NCBI RefSeq assembly: GCF_000585395.1
Contig: NZ_KK073875.1
Span: 3,323,307 to 3,387,306 of the forward strand
Direction of reading: 5' to 3'
Source: Saccharibacillus sacchari DSM 19268
GTDB taxonomy: Bacteria; Bacillota; Bacilli; Paenibacillales; Paenibacillaceae
Length of the DNA stretch: 64,000 nucleotides
The position numbers and the translations under genes are program-made. The stretch's first letter is position 1, and every line of letters begins with the position of its first letter. Of the stretch, positions 9,116 through 18,441 are shown one piece after another. The notes below the pieces were generated by a model, which searched no databases, was not told where the DNA came from, and saw only the letters and a program-made list of their open reading frames with translations.

Positions 9116-10021
9116 ATGATCAGTTCGATTAAAGAAACCAAGCAGGACAAAGTCTTTCTCGCTTTCGTGTATCTGATCTTGACGGTGGCGCTCGTGATCG
9201 TCGCTTATCCGCTGATCTATATCTTGAGCGCTTCGATCAGCAATCCGACCATCGTGGCCGCCGGGGAAATGTGGCTGCTGCCGAAAGATATTACGTTTGA
9301 AGGATATCGCCGCGTGTTTCAGGATTCCAGCATCTGGAACGGTTATCTGAATACCGTCATCTATACCGTCGTCGGAACGCTGGTTAATCTGGTCGTCACG
9401 CTGCCCGCGGCTTACGCACTGAGCCGCCGCGATTTCGTCGGACGCAACCTGTTCATGATTTTGTTTATCGTAACCATGTTCTTCGGCGGCGGGTTGGTTC
9501 CTACGTATCTGGTCGTTCGCAGTCTCGGACTCGTCGACAGCATGTGGGCGTTGATCCTACCGGGGGCGACCTCGGTGTGGAACCTGATCGTGTGCCGAAC
9601 CTTTTTCCAATCGTCGATTCCGAGAGAATTGCAGGAAGCGGCAGAGATCGACGGGTGCAGCAATTTCCGCCTGTACTTCCGTATCATTCTTCCGCTGTCT
9701 ACCGCGCTGATCGCCGTTATGGCTCTCTTTTTCGGCGTCGGGCATTGGAACAACTACTTCTCCGCCATGATCTACCTGAACCAACAGGAAAAATATCCGC
9801 TTCAACTGGTGCTTCGGCAGATTTTGGTCCTGCAGCAGATGTCGGCGCAGGCCGGAACCATCGACGCCACCATGGCGACTTCGCTCAATAACAAAGCCGA
9901 AGTTGCCGCGCTCGTCAAATATGCCGTTATCATCGTCGCAACGCTGCCGATCATCGCGGTGTATCCGTTCCTTCAGCGTTACTTCGTGCAAGGTGTCATG
10001 ATCGGCTCCGTCAAGGGCTGA
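9116..10021 (+). CDS. Carbohydrate ABC transporter permease (YtcP/AraQ-like)
   Basis: A 301-residue second half of the heterodimeric importer channel, of the AraQ/YtcP type with about six TM helices. An EAA-type motif is seen around residues 172-195 (SIPRELQEAAEIDGCSNFRL). The ATG at 9116 has GGGAGG 8 bases upstream. It lies 34 bases after the first permease and 65 bases before the binding-protein gene, in one transcription unit. The C-terminus (FVQGVMIGSVKG) is typical of the family. Confidence 0.93.
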   Translation: MISSIKETKQDKVFLAFVYLILTVALVIVAYPLIYILSASISNPTIVAAGEMWLLPKDITFEGYRRVFQDSSIWNGYLNTVIYTVVGTLVNLVVTLPAAYALSRRDFVGRNLFMILFIVTMFFGGGLVPTYLVVRSLGLVDSMWALILPGATSVWNLIVCRTFFQSSIPRELQEAAEIDGCSNFRLYFRIILPLSTALIAVMALFFGVGHWNNYFSAMIYLNQQEKYPLQLVLRQILVLQQMSAQAGTIDATMATSLNNKAEVAALVKYAVIIVATLPIIAVYPFLQRYFVQGVMIGSVKG

Positions 10022-10086
10022 TTTTGCATAGCATTACATTGTCGTACTACCTGCATATCCATCAGAAAAAAGGGGAGGATTTAGGT

Positions 10087-11694
10087 ATGAAAAAGGGACG
10101 TAAAAAAGGAGCAGTCGCATTATCCGGCTTGTTGTTGTTCTCGGTGTTGGCTTCGGCCTGTCAATCCGGAGGGTCGCCGACGGAGTCGGCAGCGGAAACA
10201 GGCGGTACGGTGAGCAAAGACGGATTCCCGATCGTCGAACAACCGATTACGCTGAGCGTGTTCGCGCCGAGCGCCGATATGGCGCCGTGGGACACCATGC
10301 CGGTCATCGAAGAGATGGAGAAGCTGTCCAATATCAAGATCGAGTTCCAGACCGCGCCGATCGACAGTTTCCCGACGAAGAAGAATCTGGTCTTCGCGAG
10401 CGGCGAACTGCCGGACATCCTCTACGCTGCGGATATCACGCCGGCCGAGCAGGTTAGCTACGGCACGCAGGGGCAACTCGTACCGCTCGAAGACTTGATC
10501 GACAATTACGCGCCCAACCTGAAAAAAATCCTCGACGAAAACCCGAACGTGCGCAAATCGATCACGACGACGGACGGTCATATCTACGCGCTGCCGTTTA
10601 TCGACACGACAGCGGTCTGGTACCGCGGCCCGATGTGGTACAACGGCGAATTCCTGGAAACGCTGGGCGTGGAAGAGCCGAAAACGACGGACGAGCTGTA
10701 CGACTATCTGAAACGCGTCAAAACCGAAGATCCGAACGGCAACGGCCAGGCTGACGAAATCCCGTTGACTTCGGTCAAGCTGGACGATCTGCGCATGTTC
10801 TTCCTCGGCTTCTGGGGAATCTATAACGAAGTGTATTACGCGGACAAAGACGGCAAAGTCCACTACACGCCGCAGGAAGAAGGCTACAAAGGCTATCTGA
10901 CTTTCCTGAACAAGCTGTGGAACGAAGACCTGCTGGATCACGAGACGTTCTCGCAAACCGATGAGCAGAAAAAAGCCAAAGGCGCGAAAAACCAACTGGC
11001 GCTGTTCAGCGACTTCTATCCGTACTTCACGCTCGGCGGAACTGAAGAAACCATGCAAGATCCGATGATGACGCCGGTGAGCAGCGAAATCGCGGATACG
11101 CCGGTTTACGGCAAACATCCGGGCATGTCTTCCAACGGCACGTTCGCGATCTCGGTCACGAATCCGAGTCCGGAAGCCAGCATGCGCTGGATCGATTATC
11201 AATACGGATATGACGGCGCGACGCTGTGGACGCAAGGACCGAAAGGCATGATGTGGGATTACGTAGACGAAGCCACGCACGAGAAAAAGTATCTCGAAGT
11301 GCCGAACGGCGGCGACCGCGAGGAATTCCGCGCGACGCTGACGCCGAACTACGGCATCGTGACGCCGGGCGTCAATATCCCGGATCTGACCAACGGCCTG
11401 CGCAGCGAAGTGGAAGACTGGGTCGTGCAGCAAAACGAAGAAAAACTCGTGCCGATCGCCAAAATCCCGTTCCCGAACGTGTATCTGACCAACGACGCGC
11501 AAACGGAAGTGTCCGCGCTGCTGTCCGATCTGAACACGTACGTGGAACAAATGGAAGCGAAATTCGTTACCGGGCAAGAACCGCTGAGCAACTGGGATGC
11601 CTATGTGGCGCAGCTGAAAAAAATGGGCAGCGACCGCATCGTGGAAATCTATCAAGAAGCCTACGATCAGTGGAACAGCGAAAACGCGCAGTAA
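10087..11694 (+). CDS. Extracellular solute-binding lipoprotein
   Basis: A 535-residue lipoprotein. The signal ends in the lipobox LASAC, lipidated at Cys25, followed by a short Gly/Ser/Thr linker and a long family-1-type sugar-binding fold (LplA-like, larger than classical maltose-binding proteins). It should capture the oligosaccharide for the two permeases encoded just upstream. The true start is 10087, with GGGAGG 8 bases before it; an in-frame codon at 10024 would add a tail in front of the signal peptide. A hairpin downstream may hold expression of this gene above that of the enzymes. Confidence 0.93.
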   Translation: MKKGRKKGAVALSGLLLFSVLASACQSGGSPTESAAETGGTVSKDGFPIVEQPITLSVFAPSADMAPWDTMPVIEEMEKLSNIKIEFQTAPIDSFPTKKNLVFASGELPDILYAADITPAEQVSYGTQGQLVPLEDLIDNYAPNLKKILDENPNVRKSITTTDGHIYALPFIDTTAVWYRGPMWYNGEFLETLGVEEPKTTDELYDYLKRVKTEDPNGNGQADEIPLTSVKLDDLRMFFLGFWGIYNEVYYADKDGKVHYTPQEEGYKGYLTFLNKLWNEDLLDHETFSQTDEQKKAKGAKNQLALFSDFYPYFTLGGTEETMQDPMMTPVSSEIADTPVYGKHPGMSSNGTFAISVTNPSPEASMRWIDYQYGYDGATLWTQGPKGMMWDYVDEATHEKKYLEVPNGGDREEFRATLTPNYGIVTPGVNIPDLTNGLRSEVEDWVVQQNEEKLVPIAKIPFPNVYLTNDAQTEVSALLSDLNTYVEQMEAKFVTGQEPLSNWDAYVAQLKKMGSDRIVEIYQEAYDQWNSENAQ

Positions 11695-11779
11695 ACCGTC
11701 CGTAATGGATAAAAAACATGCGGCAGGCGTCGTTTGAAATGAAAAAACGGCGCTTCGTCTAAGAAGTGAATCGAAGAAG

Positions 11780-11817
11780 CGAAAGATGAAGCGGGAGAGC
11801 CCGTTTTCGTTTTTCGC
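11780..11817 (+). promoter_or_regulatory. Hairpin between binding-protein and fucosidase genes (attenuator-like)
   Basis: GCGAAA (11780-11785) pairs with TTTCGC (11812-11817) around an inner GCGGG-AGAG-CCCGT stem followed by T-rich sequence. It lies between two genes of one operon, so it may stop part of the transcripts or protect the upstream message. Confidence 0.5.
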
Positions 11818-11848
11818 TTCTCGTTTTATCAAGGAGGCTAATCCCGAA

Positions 11849-13252
11849 ATGACGGATATCAAAGTGACGGAAGCAACATCGGAAAACGAAGAAACGGTCG
11901 TTCACGAAGGCGTGCACAATTACAGCAGCGAAGACGAATGGGTCAAGCCGGAAGATCCTTTGATTTTAGAGCGGCTGGAATGGTTCAAAGACCAGAAGCT
12001 GGGGCTGATGATGCACTGGGGACCGTATTCGCAGCTCGGCGTAGTGGAATCGTGGGCGCTGAGCGACGGAGACGCGGATTGGGCGAGAGACTGTATCGAC
12101 TGGGGCGTGGAAGGCGAAGAGTTGAAGCGCGAATATTTCGATCTCGACAAAACGTTTAACCCGATTCGGTTCCAGCCGGAACTGTGGGCCGATCTGGCCG
12201 CGGAAGGCGGGTTCAAATATTTGACGTTTACGACCAAGCATCACGACGGGTTCTGCATGTGGGATACGCATACGACGGATTACCGCATCACCGGGCCGGA
12301 GACGCCGTTCCATCGGCACAAATACGCGGATATCTGCCGGAATCTGTTCGATGCGTTCCGCTCCAGAGGGCTTGCGATCTCGACTTATTTCTCCAAAGCG
12401 GATTGGCATACGAAAGACTACTGGGCCCCCGGCATGGAGCGCGGCGAAAAAATGTGGCGCGGCCCGTCTTACGATCCGAAAGAGTACCCGTGGCTGTGGG
12501 AAAAGTTCGTTCAATTCACGCATGAGCAGATTACCGAGCTGATGACGCGTTACGGACGGATCGACATGCTGTGGCTGGACGCGGGCTGGGTCAACGAGCG
12601 CAGCGGTCAGGATATCCGGCTCGGCGAGCTGGTCGATAATATCCGCCGCGAGCATCAACCGTGGCTGTTGTCGGCCGACCGTACCGTAGGTGGAGCCTAC
12701 GAAAATATCATCACGCCGGAGCAAACGCTGCCGGAGCGTCCGCTAAACGTGCCGTGGGAAAGCTGCATCACGATGGGCACTTCGTTTTCGTTCAATTATG
12801 AAGATCGCTACAAAAGCGTGCGCGAACTGGTGCATCTGCTGGTCGAGATCGTGGCAAAAGGCGGCAATCTCGCGCTTAACGTCGGGCCTCAGCCGGACGG
12901 GCGTTTGCCGCAGGCGGCGATCCAAGGCATGAAAGGATTGGGAGCCTGGCTGAAGGTGAACGGCGAAGCCATCTACGGGACGCGAATCTGCGAGCCTTAC
13001 GTGTCCGAGGATAAAACCATTCAATTTACGCGCAAAGGCGACATTGTGTACGCGATCCGGTTGTACGGGGAACATGAAGCCGTAGAAACCGAACTTGCTA
13101 TTCCGGTAATCGGCGAGTTCAAGCGGGCTTCGTTGGTCGGAACGGACGGCGAACTGCCGATGCGCGGCACGGACGCGGGCGTAATCGTGACGCTGCCGGA
13201 ATCGATGGGTACAGACGGCACGCCGATCGCGTTGGCCATTCGTTTGGAATAG
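11849..13252 (+). CDS. GH29 alpha-L-fucosidase, cytoplasmic
   Basis: A 467-residue glycoside hydrolase of family 29, which removes alpha-linked L-fucose with retention. Family motifs seen are MHWGPYSQLGVVESW near the start, TKHHDGFCMWD in the middle and MLWLDAGW with the predicted nucleophile Asp244. No signal peptide is present, so it acts on imported sugar. The start at 11849 follows AAGGAGG with an 11-base gap; an earlier in-frame ATG at 11786 would run through the attenuator-like hairpin. It lies in the operon with a GH18 enzyme and a transglutaminase-fold protein, suggesting a fucosylated GlcNAc-containing substrate. Confidence 0.92.
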   Translation: MTDIKVTEATSENEETVVHEGVHNYSSEDEWVKPEDPLILERLEWFKDQKLGLMMHWGPYSQLGVVESWALSDGDADWARDCIDWGVEGEELKREYFDLDKTFNPIRFQPELWADLAAEGGFKYLTFTTKHHDGFCMWDTHTTDYRITGPETPFHRHKYADICRNLFDAFRSRGLAISTYFSKADWHTKDYWAPGMERGEKMWRGPSYDPKEYPWLWEKFVQFTHEQITELMTRYGRIDMLWLDAGWVNERSGQDIRLGELVDNIRREHQPWLLSADRTVGGAYENIITPEQTLPERPLNVPWESCITMGTSFSFNYEDRYKSVRELVHLLVEIVAKGGNLALNVGPQPDGRLPQAAIQGMKGLGAWLKVNGEAIYGTRICEPYVSEDKTIQFTRKGDIVYAIRLYGEHEAVETELAIPVIGEFKRASLVGTDGELPMRGTDAGVIVTLPESMGTDGTPIALAIRLE

Positions 13253-13292
13253 CAAGCAAGCTTGAGCAGACAGTTGAACAGGAGGCATACAC

Positions 13293-14357
13293 ATGAACTT
13301 AAGCGGAATGCCGGAACCGGCGATTCCTTTTGCGCCGTTGTCGTATCTCTGCAAACGTGCGCCGGGCAAGCTTGAACTGGACGGCCGCCTGGACAAAACG
13401 TTCTGGGACGACGCGCCGTGGACGGAAGACTTCGTCGATATTGAAGGCGATCTGAAGCCGAAGCCCTGGAAACGGACGCGAGTCAAAATGCTGTGGGACG
13501 ACGAATATTTTTATTTCGGCGCGGAATTGGAAGAAGACGAGATTTGGGCAACGTTGACGGAACGGGAATCGGTCATTTTTTACGACAACGACTTCGAGAT
13601 TTTTATCGATCCCGACGGCGACACGCATCAATATTACGAGTTCGAGATCAACGCGTTGAATACGGTATGGGATCTGATGCTGGTCACGCCTTATCGCGAC
13701 GGGGGCCCGTCTGTAAACGGCTGGGATATCCGTGGTTTACGGACGGCGGTACATATCGACGGCAAACTGAACGATCCGGACGCGGACAATCGGAGCTGGA
13801 GCGTAGAAGTCGCGATGCCGTGGAACATTTTGCGCGAATGCGCGGAAGGGCAACAACCGCCGCAAGCCGGACAATCTTGGCGGGTGAACTTTTCGCGGGT
13901 CCAATGGCAGGTCGAAAAGGAGCAAGGCGCTTATCGGAAAAAGATCAATCCCGAGACTGGGCGTCCGTTTCCCGAAGACAATTGGGTCTGGTCGCCGCAA
14001 GGCGTGATCAATATGCACTATCCGGAAATGTGGGGATTCGTGCAGTTTGCGGGAGAAGAGATGTCCGGCGGCGCCGAGCCGCCGTTCGAACTTCCGGCCG
14101 ACGAGCGCGTGAAGTGGAAGTTGCGTCGTCTCTATTACCGCCAACGGAATCACTATGAACGCTTCGGGAAATTCGCGGCCGAGCTGGCTCCGCTGTTGGA
14201 AGACGGCGACGAAGGCGGCGAACTTGCGGCATGGGGAGATTCGGCTCAAGCGCCGTTGATCGAGACAACCACGAATTCGTTCCGGATCCGGGCCGCGTCG
14301 GCGAACGGAAGCGGAGCATACTGGATACGCGAAGACGGAAAACTATGGAAGGAGTGA
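13293..14357 (+). CDS. CBM9-like carbohydrate-binding protein
   Basis: A 354-residue protein with a CBM9-like domain over about residues 20-250: ELDGRLDKTFWDDAPW, WDDEYFYFGAELEE and the segment DNDFEIFIDPDGDTHQYYEF. The C-terminal 100 residues are charged and unassigned. Similar stand-alone proteins are annotated as carbohydrate-binding family 9-like. No signal peptide or TM is seen, so it appears cytoplasmic, unlike CBM9 modules of secreted xylanases. Its ribosome site is AGGAGG. It lies 40 bases after the fucosidase and 7 before the transglutaminase-fold gene. Its role may be to present or sense the imported glycan. Confidence 0.85.
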   Translation: MNLSGMPEPAIPFAPLSYLCKRAPGKLELDGRLDKTFWDDAPWTEDFVDIEGDLKPKPWKRTRVKMLWDDEYFYFGAELEEDEIWATLTERESVIFYDNDFEIFIDPDGDTHQYYEFEINALNTVWDLMLVTPYRDGGPSVNGWDIRGLRTAVHIDGKLNDPDADNRSWSVEVAMPWNILRECAEGQQPPQAGQSWRVNFSRVQWQVEKEQGAYRKKINPETGRPFPEDNWVWSPQGVINMHYPEMWGFVQFAGEEMSGGAEPPFELPADERVKWKLRRLYYRQRNHYERFGKFAAELAPLLEDGDEGGELAAWGDSAQAPLIETTTNSFRIRAASANGSGAYWIREDGKLWKE

Positions 14358-14364
14358 ATCGGCG

Positions 14365-17169
14365 ATGAAAACGGGCGAAAGCAAGCCGGAGATCGGACGA
14401 AGCTCAAGCGTGAAAGATTCGGACTGGGAGCAATCGAACGCGCGGGACAATGCCGGCGCGACAAACGGTATTTTTTCGCTGACTCCCGAACGGCTTGACG
14501 CGATCAACGAAGCGTTCGAGCAGCGGAGGGAATTGGCGGCGGCGCGAGATGATGAACTGTTCGGCGTATTGGAACAGGTTGCGGACGACGAAGAACGTCT
14601 GGCGTTGATTTTCCTGTACGCGCATATGCCGATCAACGATCTGGCCGATTATGACGGGCAGTTATTTTTGAGCCATGTTCGGCACGCCCTGCATATGCGT
14701 AATGCGATGCCTTGGGGAGCCGACGTGCCGGACGAATTGTTTTTGCATTACGTGCTGCCGCCGCGCATCAACAACGAACGGATCGAAGATTATCGCGGCA
14801 TTATCGCAGATCAGTTGACCGAGCGCGTTTGTTCGTTGTCGATGAGCGAAGCCATACTGGAGACCAATTATTGGTGTTATGAAAAAGCGACGTATACCGG
14901 CAGCGATGCGCGAACCATTTCGCCGCTCGGCATGATCGTCAGCGCCAAAGGACGCTGCGGCGAAGAATCAACGCTTACGACCGCTGCGCTGCGCAGTATA
15001 GGCATACCCGCGCGTCAGTGCTACACGCCGCGCTGGGCGCATGTCGATGACAACCATGCCTGGGTAGAAGCGTGGGCGGACGGCAAGTGGCATTTTATCG
15101 GGGCTTGCGAACCGGAAGCCCAGCTCGACAAAGGCTGGTTCGACGCCCCGGCCCGCCGGGCGATGCTGGTCCATACCCGGGTTCCGGCCGGATACGACGG
15201 ACCCGAGCCGGTCACCTATACGGACGGGTCGCACACCGAAATCAATCTGCTGGCAAATTATGCGCCGGTGCGGAAGCTGCTTGTGCAGGTATCGGATGCT
15301 GACGGTCGGCCTGCCGCCGAAGCCGAAGTGCAGTTTCAGATTTACAACTATGCGGAGCTGCACCCGATCGCTTCGGTGCGAACGGATGATAACGGCGAAG
15401 CCGCATTTCTGACCGGATACGGCGATCTGGTCGTGCGCGCGGCGTCGAAAGGCACTTGGGCGGAAGCTTGGATCAAAGGCAGCGAGGAGAAGTCTGCAGA
15501 ACAGCAGATCGCGCTGACACTGAATCGAAACGGACAACCGGAAGGCATAATCGATTTCGATCTGACGCCGCCGAAAGAGATTCCTCCTCCGGCAGATCGC
15601 GAAACGCTGAGCGAACAAGCGTTAGAGATCCACCGCCGGCGCACGGCTGAAGGCGAGCAGATACGCAATGCTTACGAATCCACTTTTATCGGCGAAGAGC
15701 AAGCCGGGACAATGGCAGGGCGATGGGGACTGGAACCGGACCGTTTGCTTAAAGTGTTGGGCGACGCGCGGGGAAATCACGGCGAAATTGCGGCTTTTCT
15801 GGACAAATATGTGCCCGAGCACGGCGAATGGCCGCTGCGATTGCTGGAAAGCCTGACTGCCAAAGACATGATCGATATAGGGCAACAAACATTAGAGGAC
15901 CATCTGCTTGGCGGTCTGCAAGCTTTGCGCGATTGCGAACAAAATTATCGCGGCGAACTTTTCGTTGCGGAAGTGTTCTGCCCGCGCGTGCGGTGGGAAC
16001 GCCTGGCTCCGTACCGTAAGAAGCTGCGAGCCGCTTTTGCGATCGCGGAGCAGGAGCAATTTCGGGCCGATCCGCAATTGTTGGCCCGGCGGATCGCGGA
16101 CGCGTGGAGCGTGCGCGACGATCTGACGCCCGTACCCGGCAAAGCGTCGCCGTTCGGGACTTTTGCATTGAGAGCGGGAGATCGGGAGTCGGTCGAAATT
16201 TTGCTGGTGGCGCTTTGCCGCAGCATCGGCATCCCGTCCCGGCTGCATCCCGCAACGCAGCGGCCGCAGGCAATGGCAGACGGGGCATGGATCGACCTCG
16301 AGCGTCCGGTCTCAGCTTTCAACAGCGACATGAAAGCGGGCGAGCCGGAAGCTGAAGCATTGAAGACTGCGACAGGCAACCCTTCGAACAAGGAGTCAGT
16401 CTCGATGCTCGGCACGTTACGTCTGCTGCCGAATATCGAAAATTCGGATACGGCCGTCGCAGTCGAAGCTTCTTATCGGGAAAACTTCACCCTGGCCCGT
16501 CTGGAGAACGGATTGTATGCGACCTTGAATTATCCGTTTCGTAAAAAAGACGTGCATGCGCAGCCGTTTGAGCTGGAAGCGGGCGAATACCGGATGACGA
16601 CAGGCATTCGTTTGCAAAATGGCCGCGTGCTTGGACGGATGTTCGATTTCGTGATCGGGCCTGAACGCGAAACGACGCTTGCTCCAATCTTCCGGCAGCC
16701 TGAAGAAGTCGTTCCGGTGCTCGGAATCGCCCCCGACATTTCTCGCTTGACTCTTCGGGACGGGACCGCGTCTGCGCTGTCCGATCTTGTCGGCAGCGAT
16801 GGCGCACTGGTGGCTTGGATCGATTACCGCTTGGAGCCGACCCGTCACCTGCTGCGCGAGGCTGGCGAAATGAAAGCGGAGCTGGAAGCGGCAAACGTGC
16901 CGTTGGTGTTCATCGTCAGCGATCAAGCGGTCGATATGGACGAGATTATGCCGTTTATTCCCAAGCCGCTGCCGACAGGAGCAATCTTTGCTTATGATGC
17001 GTCCGGCGCAGGCTTGGAGACAATGAGTACTGTTTGTCCGCCTCCGGGCAAGGAATATCCGCATCTTTTTGTGTTAGACGCGCAGCGGCATATCCGCTAC
17101 GCCGAATCCGGCTATAAGCCCGGCAGCTGCCGCGAAGCGTTGAGCGTTTTGCTTACGGTTCGCGATTAG
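14365..17169 (+). CDS. Large transglutaminase-fold protein with PNGase-like core
   Basis: A 934-residue protein without signal peptide. The core at about residues 150-275 is transglutaminase-like: catalytic Cys198 in GRCGEES and His231 in DDNHAWVEAW, then WHFIGACEPE. The spacing and the GRCGE and ACE motifs recall peptide:N-glycanases as remembered from the family, but the expected catalytic Asp before ACE is Gly. Residues about 300-380 look like a beta-sandwich. A second weak transglutaminase-like segment lies near 590-650 (DRESVEILLVALCRSIGIPSRLHP). The C-terminus (about 790-930) resembles a thioredoxin/redoxin fold without a CxxC pair. It is embedded in a fucosidase/GH18 operon, with AAGGAG before the ATG. 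Activity (protease, amidase or glycan release) is unproven. Confidence 0.8.
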   Translation: MKTGESKPEIGRSSSVKDSDWEQSNARDNAGATNGIFSLTPERLDAINEAFEQRRELAAARDDELFGVLEQVADDEERLALIFLYAHMPINDLADYDGQLFLSHVRHALHMRNAMPWGADVPDELFLHYVLPPRINNERIEDYRGIIADQLTERVCSLSMSEAILETNYWCYEKATYTGSDARTISPLGMIVSAKGRCGEESTLTTAALRSIGIPARQCYTPRWAHVDDNHAWVEAWADGKWHFIGACEPEAQLDKGWFDAPARRAMLVHTRVPAGYDGPEPVTYTDGSHTEINLLANYAPVRKLLVQVSDADGRPAAEAEVQFQIYNYAELHPIASVRTDDNGEAAFLTGYGDLVVRAASKGTWAEAWIKGSEEKSAEQQIALTLNRNGQPEGIIDFDLTPPKEIPPPADRETLSEQALEIHRRRTAEGEQIRNAYESTFIGEEQAGTMAGRWGLEPDRLLKVLGDARGNHGEIAAFLDKYVPEHGEWPLRLLESLTAKDMIDIGQQTLEDHLLGGLQALRDCEQNYRGELFVAEVFCPRVRWERLAPYRKKLRAAFAIAEQEQFRADPQLLARRIADAWSVRDDLTPVPGKASPFGTFALRAGDRESVEILLVALCRSIGIPSRLHPATQRPQAMADGAWIDLERPVSAFNSDMKAGEPEAEALKTATGNPSNKESVSMLGTLRLLPNIENSDTAVAVEASYRENFTLARLENGLYATLNYPFRKKDVHAQPFELEAGEYRMTTGIRLQNGRVLGRMFDFVIGPERETTLAPIFRQPEEVVPVLGIAPDISRLTLRDGTASALSDLVGSDGALVAWIDYRLEPTRHLLREAGEMKAELEAANVPLVFIVSDQAVDMDEIMPFIPKPLPTGAIFAYDASGAGLETMSTVCPPPGKEYPHLFVLDAQRHIRYAESGYKPGSCREALSVLLTVRD

Positions 17170-17208
17170 CAGGCAATCCTTACTACTTCATGGAAAAGAG
17201 GAAATGAC

Positions 17209-18315
17209 ATGACCGGCTCCCTATCTGCGCAAGACCCAAATTCAAATGTTGTTCGTACGGTCGGTTACGTCGGCCATAACGATCTCCCGGATCTCGACAC
17301 GGAAGACCTGCTCAAGCTGACCCATATCAATATCGCTTTCGGTCATGTGGGCAACGACGCGATCGTGACCGACCATTTGAATAATATGACCGAAATCGCC
17401 CGCCTCAGAAAAGAACATCCGAGTATCCTGATCCTGTTGTCGGTCGGCGGTTGGAGCGCGGGCGGATTCTCTGAAGCAGCCTCCACCGAAGCCGGACGCC
17501 GCCGCATGGCTGAATCCTCGCTGGCTGCGATCGATGCCTATGACTTGGACGGGATCGATCTCGACTGGGAATATCCGTGCTACGGCGAAGCCGGAATCGG
17601 AGCCGACCCGGCCGATCGCGAAAACTTCACGCATTTGCTGCGAAGTATCCGTGAAGCGTTCGACGCGCGCGGCGCCGTTGACGACCGGCATTATTTGCTG
17701 ACGATCGCGGCGGGGGCGGATCAGTATTATATCGACGGCACGCATATGGACGAAGCGCAGCAATACCTCGATTACGTTCAGTTGATGACCTACGATATGC
17801 GCGGAGGTTTCCAGGTGCTGACCGGACATCATACCAATCTGCATACGCCGACTGGCGATTTGTTCCGCATCAGCGTCGAAGCATCGGTCAACTTGTTTGT
17901 GCATGCTGGCGTACCGAGATCGAAGATCGTGATCGGCGCGGCTTTTTATTCCCGGATGTGGAAAGGCGTGCCGAACGTGAATAACGGTCTGCATCAGATG
18001 GCGGCGACAAGCGGCGGTTACGGTCCGGAATTCACGGAGCTGCACGACGATTATATCGACCGGAACGGTTTTCGCCGATATTGGGACGATGAAGCCAAAG
18101 CGCCTTATCTTTACGACGGAGGAACGCAAGACGCCGGTACCTTTATTACCTATGACGACAAAGAGTCGATTCATTGGAAATGCCGTTACGTTATTCAAGA
18201 AGGTTTGGGCGGCGTGATGTTCTGGGAATATCGCTGCGATCGTACAGGATTGCTGCTGGAAGCTATCCGTGCAGGATTAGCCAGCGGGGAAAAAGCGGCC
18301 CCGTCCGTATCTTGA
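17209..18315 (+). CDS. GH18 chitinase-type glycosidase, cytoplasmic
   Basis: A 368-residue family 18 glycoside hydrolase. The signature DGIDLDWEYP is seen with the catalytic acid Glu121, along with LLSVGGWSAGG upstream and QLMTYDMRGG and MFWEYRCD later, as in chitinases. No signal peptide, chitin-binding or LysM domain is present, so it acts inside the cell on imported chito-oligosaccharides or chitobiose-core glycans. GH18 also includes endo-beta-N-acetylglucosaminidases, so the product cannot be predicted. It is the last gene of the operon, 39 bases after the transglutaminase-fold gene, and is followed by a strong hairpin. Confidence 0.92.
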   Translation: MTGSLSAQDPNSNVVRTVGYVGHNDLPDLDTEDLLKLTHINIAFGHVGNDAIVTDHLNNMTEIARLRKEHPSILILLSVGGWSAGGFSEAASTEAGRRRMAESSLAAIDAYDLDGIDLDWEYPCYGEAGIGADPADRENFTHLLRSIREAFDARGAVDDRHYLLTIAAGADQYYIDGTHMDEAQQYLDYVQLMTYDMRGGFQVLTGHHTNLHTPTGDLFRISVEASVNLFVHAGVPRSKIVIGAAFYSRMWKGVPNVNNGLHQMAATSGGYGPEFTELHDDYIDRNGFRRYWDDEAKAPYLYDGGTQDAGTFITYDDKESIHWKCRYVIQEGLGGVMFWEYRCDRTGLLLEAIRAGLASGEKAAPSVS

Positions 18316-18411
18316 TGAGAGTGCAACGTAAAACTTTTGAGTAAAAAGGATCGGAATATCGGCGATTATGGACAAGTTTCTTTTCTATCGCTACAATCGA
18401 ATACAATGTCA

Positions 18412-18441
18412 GACAACCCGGCTTCCGAAAGCCGGGTTGTC
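18412..18441 (+). terminator. Hairpin ending the glycan operon
   Basis: A 13-bp perfect stem GACAACCCGGCTT / AAGCCGGGTTGTC with a 4-base loop. It is very stable but not followed by a clear T run. The rest of the gap 18316-18642 contains only the promoter region of the next gene. Confidence 0.7.

Noticed and set aside
10120-11862. 580-codon open frame on the minus strand opposite the binding-protein gene
   Set aside because: Arg/Val/Phe-rich composition with no family features and no ribosome site; it is the shadow of a GC-biased gene with a signal peptide and lipobox on the plus strand.
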